Shown in pieces: positions 7,021 to 13,336 of a stretch of 13,336 nucleotides of DNA. The notes beneath the pieces were generated by a model. The model worked only from the letters and a program-made list of their open reading frames with translations. It had not been told where the DNA came from and made no database searches. Made by a program: the position numbers and the translations under genes. How positions within the stretch are numbered: the first letter of the stretch is position 1; each line of letters begins with the position of its first letter. Source of the stretch: an uncultured Collinsella sp. (lineage in GTDB: Bacteria > Actinomycetota > Coriobacteriia > Coriobacteriales > Coriobacteriaceae); assembly GCA_902494605.1 (NCBI GenBank), contig CABUUG010000039.1, forward strand, positions 1-13,336, written 5' to 3'.

Positions 7021-7032
7021 CTTGCGCGGTCG

Positions 7033-8319
7033 TTAGGGGCGGACCTGGCCGGTGCCTCGGAGCTTGTATTTGTAGGTAGTGAGAGCCTCGGCGGCAAAGG
7101 GGCCACGGGCGTGGAGCTTTTGGGTCGAGATGCCGATCTCGGCGCCCAGGCCAAACTCGCCGCCGTCAGTGAAGCGCGTGCTGGCGTTGGCGTACACGGC
7201 CGAGGCATCGACCGCATCCAGGAAGCGCTCGCAAGCATCCGTGTCCTCGGCAACGATGGCCTCGGAGTGCATCGTGCCGTAGCGGTTGATGTGTGCGATG
7301 GCCTCGTCCTCGTTTGCCACGACCTTCACGCTCATCTCGAGAGCCAGGTACTCGCGACCCCAGTCCTCCTCAGTCGCGGCGACGTAGTCATCACCCTCGG
7401 CAAGCCCGGCATCGGCGCATGCGGCGCAGGTTGCCTCGTCGCCGTGAATGAACACGCCGTGGTCATGCAGTACGGCCACGACCGCAGGCAAAAACGCATC
7501 GGCCACAGCACGGTCGACCAGCAGCGACTCGGCGGCATTGCACACGCCTACGCGCTGGGTCTTGGCATTAACGATAATGTTGAGCGCCTTATCAAAGTCG
7601 GCGGATTCATGCACGTAGATGTGGCAGTTGCCCGTGCCCGTCTCGATCACCGGCACAAGCGACTCGCGCACGCAGCGCTGGATCAGGCCTGCGCCGCCGC
7701 GCGGAATGAGTACGTCGACAATACCGCGGAGCTTCATGAGCTCGCCAGTGGCCTCGCGGTCGGTGGACTCGATCATCGACACGGCCTCGCGCGGGAAACC
7801 CTTGGTCTCGAGCGCATCGGCCAGCAGCTCGGCGATCATGGCACACGAGTGATAGGCCAGCGAGCCGCCGCGCAGAATGCAGGCGTTGCCGGTACGGATG
7901 CAGATGCCTGCGGCGTCGGCCGTCACGTTGGGGCGTGCCTCGTAGACCATAGCGACCAGGCCCAGCGGAACACTCACACGGGTCAGGTCCACGCCGCTTG
8001 AAAGCACGCGGTGATCGAGTACACGACCGACGGGATCGGGCAGCTCGGCGAGCTTCTCCAAACCGGCGGCCATGCCCTCGACGCGCTCGGGCGTCAGCAG
8101 CAGGCGATCGAGCAGTCCGGCCGAGGTGCCCGCATCGCGCGCGGCGGACATATCGAGCTCGTTAGCGGCAACGATGGAGTCGACACCGTTGCGCAGTGCT
8201 GCGGCCATGGCGCGCACGGCCTCTTGGCGCTGCTCATCGCTCGCCGTGGCAAGCGAGGCCGACGCTGCCTTGGCGGCAACGGCAAGATCGTGAACATACG
8301 TGGCTATATCGACCGACAT
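7033..8319 (-). CDS. proA: Gamma-glutamyl phosphate reductase
   Basis: Second enzyme of proline synthesis: NADPH-dependent reduction of gamma-glutamyl phosphate to glutamate-5-semialdehyde. The 428-residue product belongs to the aldehyde dehydrogenase superfamily and shows the substrate-site block VPLGLVAMVYEARPNVTADA (117-136), the segment ETGTGNCHIYV (226-236), the catalytic cysteine C260 in RVGVCNAAES, and near 350 the family signature AHINRYGTMHSEAIV. Length is typical (~415-430). An AGGAG and an AAAGGG lie upstream of the ATG, the latter at 6 nt. It is normally next to proB. Here proB is on the same strand but 1.6 kb upstream, with an opposite-strand peptidase gene between them, so proA needs its own promoter within 8320-8431; I see no good match there. 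Confidence 0.97.
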   Translation of the reverse strand: MSVDIATYVHDLAVAAKAASASLATASDEQRQEAVRAMAAALRNGVDSIVAANELDMSAARDAGTSAGLLDRLLLTPERVEGMAAGLEKLAELPDPVGRVLDHRVLSSGVDLTRVSVPLGLVAMVYEARPNVTADAAGICIRTGNACILRGGSLAYHSCAMIAELLADALETKGFPREAVSMIESTDREATGELMKLRGIVDVLIPRGGAGLIQRCVRESLVPVIETGTGNCHIYVHESADFDKALNIIVNAKTQRVGVCNAAESLLVDRAVADAFLPAVVAVLHDHGVFIHGDEATCAACADAGLAEGDDYVAATEEDWGREYLALEMSVKVVANEDEAIAHINRYGTMHSEAIVAEDTDACERFLDAVDASAVYANASTRFTDGGEFGLGAEIGISTQKLHARGPFAAEALTTYKYKLRGTGQVRP

Positions 8320-8362
8320 GGGCGGCCCTTTCTCCTAGAAGTTTGCAACCATGGTAGCCGAT

Positions 8363-8393
8363 TTGCGCATGGCCTCGCCCGCGGCGGTAGAAT
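8363..8393 (+). promoter_or_regulatory. Weak promoter candidate for the S33 hydrolase
   Basis: TAGAAT (8388-8393) is a good -10 match 38 bp before the start codon. The nearest -35-like word, TTGCGC (8363-8368), gives a 19-bp spacing, longer than ideal. The words GATTTGCGCA at 8360 and 5710 are identical upstream of two different genes, which may be chance. Confidence 0.3.
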
Positions 8394-8431
8394 TGGTCAA
8401 CCCGAAACACCGCAACGAACGGAAGACTCAC

Positions 8432-9850
8432 ATGGCCCTCATCACTTCGTACCACGTCCCCGGCCTTTACGTCGAGGACCACAGCATCGACGTCCCCCTT
8501 GACTGGCGCGGCCTGGAGCCGATGCTCCTGGCCGTCGGCAGCACCATGCGCCGCGGCGCTATGCCGGCACCCATCGCCGGCGCGCCCGAGAGCATCAAGC
8601 TCTTCTACCGCGTGGTTTGCGCACCCGACCACATCAACGACGATCTGCCACTGCTCCTGTTTTTGCAGGGCGGCCCCGGCGGCGAGAGCCCGCGTCCGCT
8701 GACGCCCACAAGCGACGGCTGGATCGAGGAGGCCGTCAAGCACTTCCGCGTGGTCCTTCCCGACCAGCGCGGCACCGGACGCAGTAGCTGCGTGGACGGA
8801 CGCACGATCAAGGCACTGGGTGATCGCGCAACGGCCGCCGGCGCCGATACAGCACGCTCGCAGGCGGATTTCCTCAAGCGCCATCTTGCCAGCTCCATCG
8901 TGCGCGATTTTGAGTACCTGCGCCTGGTGGGCTTTGGCGGCAAGCCGTGGGTCACACTGGGGCAGAGCTACGGCGGCTTTTTGACGTTGAGCTATCTGTC
9001 GCTCTTCCCCGAGGGCGTGGCGGCAAGCTTTACCTGCGGCGGCATTCCGCACGTGCCGGCGAGCGCCAGCGAGGTCTACGCGCACACCTTCCCGCGCATG
9101 GCCGCCAAGACGCAGCAGTATTACGACCGCTACCCCGCCGACGTCGAGCGCGTGGCAGCCCTGGCCGATGCGCTCGAGGCACAGAAGCCCGTGCTGCCCG
9201 ACGGCTCGCCGATGACGGTCGAGCGCCTACAGCTCATGGGCAGCGACTTTGGCATGAAGCCGAGCTTTGAGCGCATGCATTGGATTATCGATCACGCTTT
9301 TGTTGACGGCGATGGCACGCTGACCTGCGGCGCCTCGGTATCTGACAGCTTTTTGATGCGCGCCTTCGAGCGCACCAACACGCGTACAAACCCGCTGTAC
9401 TGGACACTGCAGGAGTTCATCTACGCCGACGGCGACACCATGCCCATTCGCTGGGCCGCAGCAGAGGAGAAGGCACACCGCGCCGAGTTCGACACCCTCG
9501 CGCGCCCGCTCATGTTTACCGGCGAGGCCATGTTCCCGTGGATGTTCGAGCAGATGCCCGAGCTCAAGCCCTTCAAGCCCGCCATGGACCTGCTGATGGA
9601 AGACACCAGCTGGGACAAGATCTACGACCCGCAGCGACTGGCGTGCAACGAGGTGCCCCTGCAGGCCGCGGTGTATTTCGACGACATGTACGTGGATTCG
9701 GGCCTGCAGCTTGATACGCTCAGCCGCGTGGGCAACTCGCATGCCTGGGTGACCAACGAGTTCGAGCACGACGGCTTGCACGGCAGCGTGGTGTTCAAGC
9801 ACCTCTTCGACGAAGCACTCAACCGCGGAGACCTGCGCCGGATCTTCTAG
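8432..9850 (+). CDS. Alpha/beta hydrolase, S33 prolyl aminopeptidase family
   Basis: Members of this family (proline iminopeptidase) cleave N-terminal proline from peptides. The 472-residue product has the oxyanion-hole motif GGPGG (80-84), PDQRGTGRS (110-118), the nucleophile elbow GQSYGG with S179, a candidate catalytic acid in YFDDMYVD (D417 or D418), and a candidate catalytic histidine H446 in NEFEHDGL. It resembles the larger ~430-residue actinobacterial type rather than the ~310-residue type. No signal peptide is seen, so it is probably cytoplasmic. An in-frame ATG 27 codons upstream is possible; I prefer 8432 because GGAAG lies 6 nt upstream and the product then starts as the family does. 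It lies between proA and proB on the opposite strand. Other S33 substrates cannot be excluded. Confidence 0.85.
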   Translation: MALITSYHVPGLYVEDHSIDVPLDWRGLEPMLLAVGSTMRRGAMPAPIAGAPESIKLFYRVVCAPDHINDDLPLLLFLQGGPGGESPRPLTPTSDGWIEEAVKHFRVVLPDQRGTGRSSCVDGRTIKALGDRATAAGADTARSQADFLKRHLASSIVRDFEYLRLVGFGGKPWVTLGQSYGGFLTLSYLSLFPEGVAASFTCGGIPHVPASASEVYAHTFPRMAAKTQQYYDRYPADVERVAALADALEAQKPVLPDGSPMTVERLQLMGSDFGMKPSFERMHWIIDHAFVDGDGTLTCGASVSDSFLMRAFERTNTRTNPLYWTLQEFIYADGDTMPIRWAAAEEKAHRAEFDTLARPLMFTGEAMFPWMFEQMPELKPFKPAMDLLMEDTSWDKIYDPQRLACNEVPLQAAVYFDDMYVDSGLQLDTLSRVGNSHAWVTNEFEHDGLHGSVVFKHLFDEALNRGDLRRIF

Positions 9851-9854
9851 CAAA

Positions 9855-9904
9855 GGGGTGTCCCCACCTGCCGGCACAAAAGGAACGTCCCCAAGTGCCG
9901 GCAC
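9855..9904. repeat. GGGAC-core repeat dimer with GTGCCGGCAC word, 27-bp period
   Basis: GTCCCC-A-n-n-TGCCGGCAC occurs twice, at 9860-9877 and 9887-9904: 16 of 18 bases identical and exactly 27 bp apart. The second copy includes the perfect palindrome GTGCCGGCAC (9895-9904). Read on the minus strand, each unit is a palindromic word followed by GGGGAC. GGGGACGTTC on that strand (9883-9892) is the same ten bases as at 2967-2976, in a dimer of the same period. It lies between the hydrolase stop and the shared terminator. Confidence 0.65.
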
Positions 9905-9907
9905 GAG

Positions 9908-9950
9908 AAAGACAGCGCTGCGGGAAACGATCCGCAGCGCTGTCTTTCTT
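9908..9950. terminator. Bidirectional terminator between the hydrolase gene and proB
   Basis: A perfect 16-bp stem, AAAGACAGCGCTGCGG (9908-9923) with its complement (9932-9947), closes on an 8-nt loop. Plus-strand transcripts continue into CTTTAT, giving a T-rich tail; minus-strand transcripts have only three Ts before a C. It begins two bases after the proB stop and ~58 bp after the hydrolase stop, so it can serve both convergent genes. Confidence 0.85.
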
Positions 9951-11077
9951 TATGCAAATACGATCAAGTTATCCCTGTGTATCGCCGGCTTCTCGGCCAG
10001 GTTAGCGAGCAGGCGGTTGCTGGCGATCTGGTCCTGGCGGCGGCCGGCGGCAAGTTCCAGCACGTCCGAATCGGCCTCGGCGATACCGCGGGCGACGACC
10101 ATACCGCTCGGATCGCACACATCGAGCACATCGCCCTCGGCAAACTGGCCATCGACCTCGCGAATACCCACCGCAAGCAAGGAAGAGCCACGGCTGACCA
10201 GCGCCTTCGCGGCGCCGTCATCGACCGTTACCGAGCCATGCGCCTTGTCACCCAGCGCGATCCACAGTTTGCGCGGCGCAATGTCCAGACGCTCCGCCGG
10301 CGGATCGAACAGGGTTCCCACGCTCTCGCCGCGGGCGAGGCGCACGAGTGCATCGGGCTCCTCGCCCGAGCAAATCACGCTCTGAATGCCCGCGGTCATG
10401 AGAATGCGGCTCGCGCGAATCTTGGTGATCATGCCGCCCGTGCCCACCGAGGTCGAAGAATCGCCCGCCGAGGCGATAATCTTGGCATCGATCTTATGCA
10501 CGACCGGGACGAACTCGGCCGTGGGGTCCTCGTGCGGATTGGCGGTATAGAGGCCATCGATGTCCGAGAGCGTCACGCACAGATCGGCAGAAACCAGGCA
10601 GCTCACAAGCGCCGCCAGCGTGTCGTTGTCGCCAAACTTAATCTCATCAACGGTAACGGTATCGTTCTCGTTGACGACCGGCACCACGCCAAGCTCCACG
10701 AGGCGCAGCAGGGCGTCGCGCGCGTGCAGGTAAGACGTGCGGCGGGCCGTATCGTGGCGCGTGAGCAGCACGAGCGAGGTGAGCAGGTCGCGCGCATGGA
10801 ACTCCTCGTCGTAGGCCGACGAGATGATGCACTGACCAGCCGAGGCGCAAGCCTGCAGGCTCGGCAGGTCGCCGACCGGCTTGCGGTCGAAGCCCAGCAC
10901 GGGATAGCCGCAGGCGATAGCGCCCGAGCTCACCACGACCAGACGCCAGCCGAGCTTGCGCAGGACTGCGGCCTGATCGGCAAGCCCGCCGATAAAGGAG
11001 CGGTTGACCTTGCCATCGGCGCCCACAACCGTGGACGAACCGATCTTTACCACCATCGTTTTATAAGAAGTCGTCAT
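9950..11077 (-). CDS. proB: Glutamate 5-kinase
   Basis: First and committed enzyme of proline synthesis: ATP-dependent phosphorylation of glutamate to gamma-glutamyl phosphate, usually feedback-inhibited by proline. The 375-residue product has an amino-acid-kinase domain (~1-260) with VVKIGSST (9-16), SSGAIACG (50-57), NENDTV (136-141), FGDND (148-152) and GTGGMITK (212-219), followed by a PUA domain (~278-355). Length and two-domain layout match the family. No clear Shine-Dalgarno precedes the ATG at 11077. The alternative ATG at residue 8 sits right before the first motif and also lacks one, so the start is uncertain by 7 residues. It lies 79 bp after the nicotinate phosphoribosyltransferase gene with no terminator visible between, which suggests co-transcription. 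Confidence 0.96.
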   Translation of the reverse strand: MTTSYKTMVVKIGSSTVVGADGKVNRSFIGGLADQAAVLRKLGWRLVVVSSGAIACGYPVLGFDRKPVGDLPSLQACASAGQCIISSAYDEEFHARDLLTSLVLLTRHDTARRTSYLHARDALLRLVELGVVPVVNENDTVTVDEIKFGDNDTLAALVSCLVSADLCVTLSDIDGLYTANPHEDPTAEFVPVVHKIDAKIIASAGDSSTSVGTGGMITKIRASRILMTAGIQSVICSGEEPDALVRLARGESVGTLFDPPAERLDIAPRKLWIALGDKAHGSVTVDDGAAKALVSRGSSLLAVGIREVDGQFAEGDVLDVCDPSGMVVARGIAEADSDVLELAAGRRQDQIASNRLLANLAEKPAIHRDNLIVFA

Positions 11078-11156
11078 ACGTCAAACCAATCAACTGTTCA
11101 GCGAACGGCCGAGCTGGCGGCCAAGGAAGCGTGACTCGCCCCTACCGCCCAAGGAA

Positions 11157-12662
11157 TTAGTGAGCCCAGGGAAAAGCAGAAGCCGCGGCCATGTTCTTGC
11201 GCACGAGCTCGTCGCGCACCTGGGCCAGGCCCTGCTCCATGCCCACCACGTAGGTCTGCGGGTAGAGGAAGCGCTTGAAAGCCGAGTCCAGATGATCGAG
11301 TGCCCAAGCACAGCGCTCGCGCGCATCCTCGATGCTCTCACGCGGAGCCACCGCACCGCCATCGCGCACGATCGGCACCAGCAGCTCGCGATACTCAAGC
11401 TCCGACACATCGGTTACCAGGGCGGCATCGTTCACGGCCACGAGGGTATTGCCGCGCGCGGCGCCCTCCCCCGCCAGATGGTCCTCATCATAGATTATGT
11501 CGCAGACCGGGCCGCCAAAGCCATCGTAATAGCGGCGCACACGCTGCACACCCGGAATCGTGCGCTTGTAGGGCTGCTCGGAGAGCTTCACCACCGGCGT
11601 CCACGGGTCTGTCTCGTTCGCCCGACGGGCGGAAAGCTTGTACACGCCGCCCAGCGCCGGCTGATCGTAGCAGGTCGCGAGCTTGGTGCCCACGCCAAAG
11701 CTGTCGATGGGTGCACCCTGGTCGAGCAGCGACTGAATCGTATACTCGTCAAGATCGTTGGAAACCGAGATCCCCACATAGGGCAGGCCCTCGGCATCAA
11801 AACGGCCGCGCACATACTTGGAGAGCTTGGCGAGGTCGCCAGAGTCGATGCGAATGGCCGACAGGCGCTCGCCCGCCGCCTCCATCTCCTTGGCAACCGT
11901 AATGGCATGCTCGCAGCCCTCGCGCACGTCATAGGTGTCGATGAGCAGCGTGCAGTTCTTAGGGCTCGACTTGGCAAAGGCGCGGAAGGCCTCGAGCTCG
12001 GAGTCGAAGCTCATCACCCAGCTGTGCGCGTGGGTGCCAAAGACGGGGATGCCGTAACGGCGCCCGGCAAGCACGTTAGACGTGGACGAGCAGCCGGCAA
12101 CGTAGCTCGCGCGGGCGACGGCCAGACCGCCATCGGGACCCTGGGCGCGGCGCAGGCCAAACTCGGCGACAGGACGGCCATCCGCCGCCAACACCACGCG
12201 TGCCGTCTTGGTGGCAACAAGCGTCTGGAAGCCGACGATGTTAAGCAGCGCGGTCTCGAGAAGCTGGCACTCCAGCGACGGGCCGGTGACGCGCACCATG
12301 GGCTCGCGCGGAAACACGAGCTCGCCCTCGGGCACGGCGTCAATGTTCACGTGCGCACGGAAGTTGCGCAGGTAGTCGAGGAATGCAGGCTTAAACATCG
12401 CGCCGCCGGCCGGAGCCTGGAGCGAAGCTAGATAGTCGATGTCCTCGGGCGTAAAGCGCAGGTTCTCGACAAGCTCGGGCAGCTCGGCGGTGCCGCACAT
12501 GACGGCATAGGCGCTGCCAAAGGGATGGTCGCGGTAAAACGCCGTAAAACAACCCTGCTCATTAGCCTTGCCGCTCTCCCACAGGCCCTGGGCCATAGTG
12601 AGTTCGTACAGATCGGTGAGCATTGCAATGTCGGTGGGATGCGAGATGTCGGTCAAAGCCAT
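11157..12662 (-). CDS. pncB: Nicotinate phosphoribosyltransferase
   Basis: Joins nicotinate to PRPP, with ATP hydrolysis, to make nicotinate mononucleotide, the entry step of NAD salvage from nicotinic acid (Preiss-Handler pathway). The 501-residue product begins with the family's DIAMLTDLYELTMAQG and has GTHAHSWV at 209-216 (H213 the likely phosphorylated histidine), RIDSGDL at 271-277 and SFGVGTKL at 321-328, which contribute to substrate and phosphate binding. I chose the ATG at 12662, which has AAAGG 8 nt upstream; an in-frame ATG 19 codons earlier gives an untypical N-terminus. The length fits the ~480-500-residue class. It is downstream of the small membrane-protein gene (84-bp gap) and upstream of proB on the same strand. 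Confidence 0.95.
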   Translation of the reverse strand: MALTDISHPTDIAMLTDLYELTMAQGLWESGKANEQGCFTAFYRDHPFGSAYAVMCGTAELPELVENLRFTPEDIDYLASLQAPAGGAMFKPAFLDYLRNFRAHVNIDAVPEGELVFPREPMVRVTGPSLECQLLETALLNIVGFQTLVATKTARVVLAADGRPVAEFGLRRAQGPDGGLAVARASYVAGCSSTSNVLAGRRYGIPVFGTHAHSWVMSFDSELEAFRAFAKSSPKNCTLLIDTYDVREGCEHAITVAKEMEAAGERLSAIRIDSGDLAKLSKYVRGRFDAEGLPYVGISVSNDLDEYTIQSLLDQGAPIDSFGVGTKLATCYDQPALGGVYKLSARRANETDPWTPVVKLSEQPYKRTIPGVQRVRRYYDGFGGPVCDIIYDEDHLAGEGAARGNTLVAVNDAALVTDVSELEYRELLVPIVRDGGAVAPRESIEDARERCAWALDHLDSAFKRFLYPQTYVVGMEQGLAQVRDELVRKNMAAASAFPWAH

Positions 12663-12746
12663 GGGGCGACCTTTCGGATGTGTGGTGCAGAATTTGAGGG
12701 TTGGACGAGAGCAGAGCATGCGGACATGACGCCCGATGCGAATCGG

Positions 12747-13205
12747 TTAGAACAGGCCCATGCTGGTCAGGATCGTGTAGCCCATAAAGATGACAAACGC
12801 GATGAGGGCAAGGACAATGATGATTTTTTGAGCCGGCGCCATGCCAGGGATCTCGTTCTCGCCCGTAGGCTCCTTGGAGGTAACCATGCGCTGGGCAAAG
12901 GTCATCTCGTCACGGCTCGACTTGGACTCGACGGACTTGGGACGAGCGGCCTTTTTAGGCTGAGGTTTGGGCGCGGCAGGTGCAGGCTTCGCAGCAGCGG
13001 GCTTGGGTGCGGGCGCGGGCGCCGATGCGGATGCGGCGTTCGCGGCGGCCTCCTCGGCCTTCGCACGCTCGGCACGCAGGGCAGCCAGCTCCTCACGCTC
13101 GCGACGGGCCTCTTCCCGAGCCTCGCGGCGGGCCTTCTCAGCGCGGAGCTCTTCCAACTCAGCGCGCTCCTCGTCGGACAATGGTTGGGACTCAAGCTCG
13201 GCCAT
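12747..13205 (-). CDS. Small coiled-coil protein with C-terminal membrane anchor
   Basis: I do not recognise a family. The 152-residue product has three zones. Residues ~8-55 are a highly charged Glu/Arg/Ala helix with coiled-coil character. Residues ~56-95 are an Ala/Pro/Lys linker. A more polar stretch follows, then a single hydrophobic segment at about 127-147 (IIIVLALIAFVIFMGY), leaving only a few residues after it. There is no signal peptide, so the expected topology is tail-anchored with the bulk in the cytoplasm. AAAGGG lies 7 nt before the ATG at 13205; an upstream in-frame ATG 12 codons earlier lies inside the tRNA terminator and is rejected. It begins only 18 bp after the T-tract of that terminator. 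Confidence 0.75.
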   Translation of the reverse strand: MAELESQPLSDEERAELEELRAEKARREAREEARREREELAALRAERAKAEEAAANAASASAPAPAPKPAAAKPAPAAPKPQPKKAARPKSVESKSSRDEMTFAQRMVTSKEPTGENEIPGMAPAQKIIIVLALIAFVIFMGYTILTSMGLF

Positions 13206-13223
13206 GGTACAGCCCTTTCTTTT

Positions 13224-13255
13224 AAAAAAAGCCGCCGACACAATGTCAGCGGCTT
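13224..13255 (-). terminator. Intrinsic terminator behind tRNA-Ala
   Basis: In the minus-strand RNA a 12-bp stem (arms 13244-13255 and 13229-13240, one G-U pair) closes on 3 nt and is followed by seven Ts (13224-13230). It begins 14 bp past the tRNA 3' end. This is a strong canonical terminator, and its T-tract ends just before the ribosome-binding site of the next gene. Confidence 0.9.
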
Positions 13256-13269
13256 ATCAAATCCAAGGG

Positions 13270-13336
13270 TGGAGACGAAGGGAGTCGAACCCTCGGCCTC
13301 TGCCATGCGACGGCAGCGCTCTCCCAACTGAGCTAC
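13270..13336 (-). tRNA. tRNA-Ala (anticodon CGC), 5' end cut by window
   Basis: The minus strand shows a D-arm GCTC/GAGC, an anticodon stem CTGCC/GGCAG with 7-nt loop GTCGCAT (anticodon CGC, reading GCG), variable region AGGCC, T-arm GAGGG-TTCGACT-CCCTT, 3' acceptor strand CGTCTCC and discriminator A (13270). U70 in that strand fits the G3-U70 pair that defines alanine tRNAs, although position 3 lies outside the window. The first six bases are missing. The bases after the discriminator read CCC, so the full CCA tail is not encoded. Confidence 0.93.

Noticed and set aside
9860..9904. 27-bp direct repeats as a CRISPR array
   Set aside because: Only two units abut, with no unique spacers between conserved repeats and no cas genes anywhere in the window.
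11078..11156. Possible terminator between pncB and proB
   Set aside because: The word TTCCTTGG occurs twice, but as a direct repeat, so it cannot form a hairpin, and no T-tract follows. Co-transcription is the simpler reading.
12525..13331. 268-codon plus-strand frame at the right end
   Set aside because: It runs antisense through pncB, the tail-anchored protein gene and the tRNA, and has no family signal.

Overview
The window looks like a chromosomal, housekeeping stretch from a moderately high-GC Gram-positive bacterium. It carries a transcription terminator Rho with a very long basic and alanine-rich N-terminal extension (typical of Actinomycetota), a CarD-family RNA polymerase-binding protein, and strong GC-rich codon use. 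I infer a member of the Coriobacteriia, with Collinsella or a close relative the best guess; this placement comes from gene content and style, not from a database match.

Layout, left to right. 1-228: no gene; a hairpin terminator behind rho and a promoter-like pair pointing left off the window. 229-2784 (-): rho. 2785-3573: a long gene-poor spacer holding the rho promoter and leader, a 27-bp-period GGGAC repeat dimer, a diverged two-copy intergenic repeat and the argS terminator. 3574-5427 (-): argS. 5428-5769: divergent spacer with two palindromes. 5770-6255 (+): CarD-family regulator. 6364-6963 (+): HD-domain protein. 7033-8319 (-): proA. 8432-9850 (+): S33 prolyl aminopeptidase-like hydrolase. 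9950-11077 (-): proB. 11157-12662 (-): nicotinate phosphoribosyltransferase. 12747-13205 (-): small coiled-coil, tail-anchored membrane protein. 13270-13336 (-): tRNA-Ala(CGC), cut by the window edge.

How the genes fit together. ProB and ProA catalyse the first two steps of proline synthesis from glutamate. They are normally adjacent, but here they are separated by an opposite-strand gene whose family releases N-terminal proline from peptides, so biosynthesis and a likely salvage function share one locus. The NAD-salvage gene and proB are 79 bp apart with no visible terminator between them and may be co-transcribed. Rho, CarD and ArgS are core gene-expression functions.

The most unusual material is non-coding. 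Several intergenic spaces carry elements built on a GGGAC core. Two of them, 710 bp apart, form near-identical bidirectional terminators that differ by a compensatory base-pair change in the stem. Two others are dimers with the same 27-bp period but different flanking words. I found no mobile-element gene, CRISPR array, phage gene or defence gene. Apart from the repeat families and the Rho extension, this is an ordinary region.
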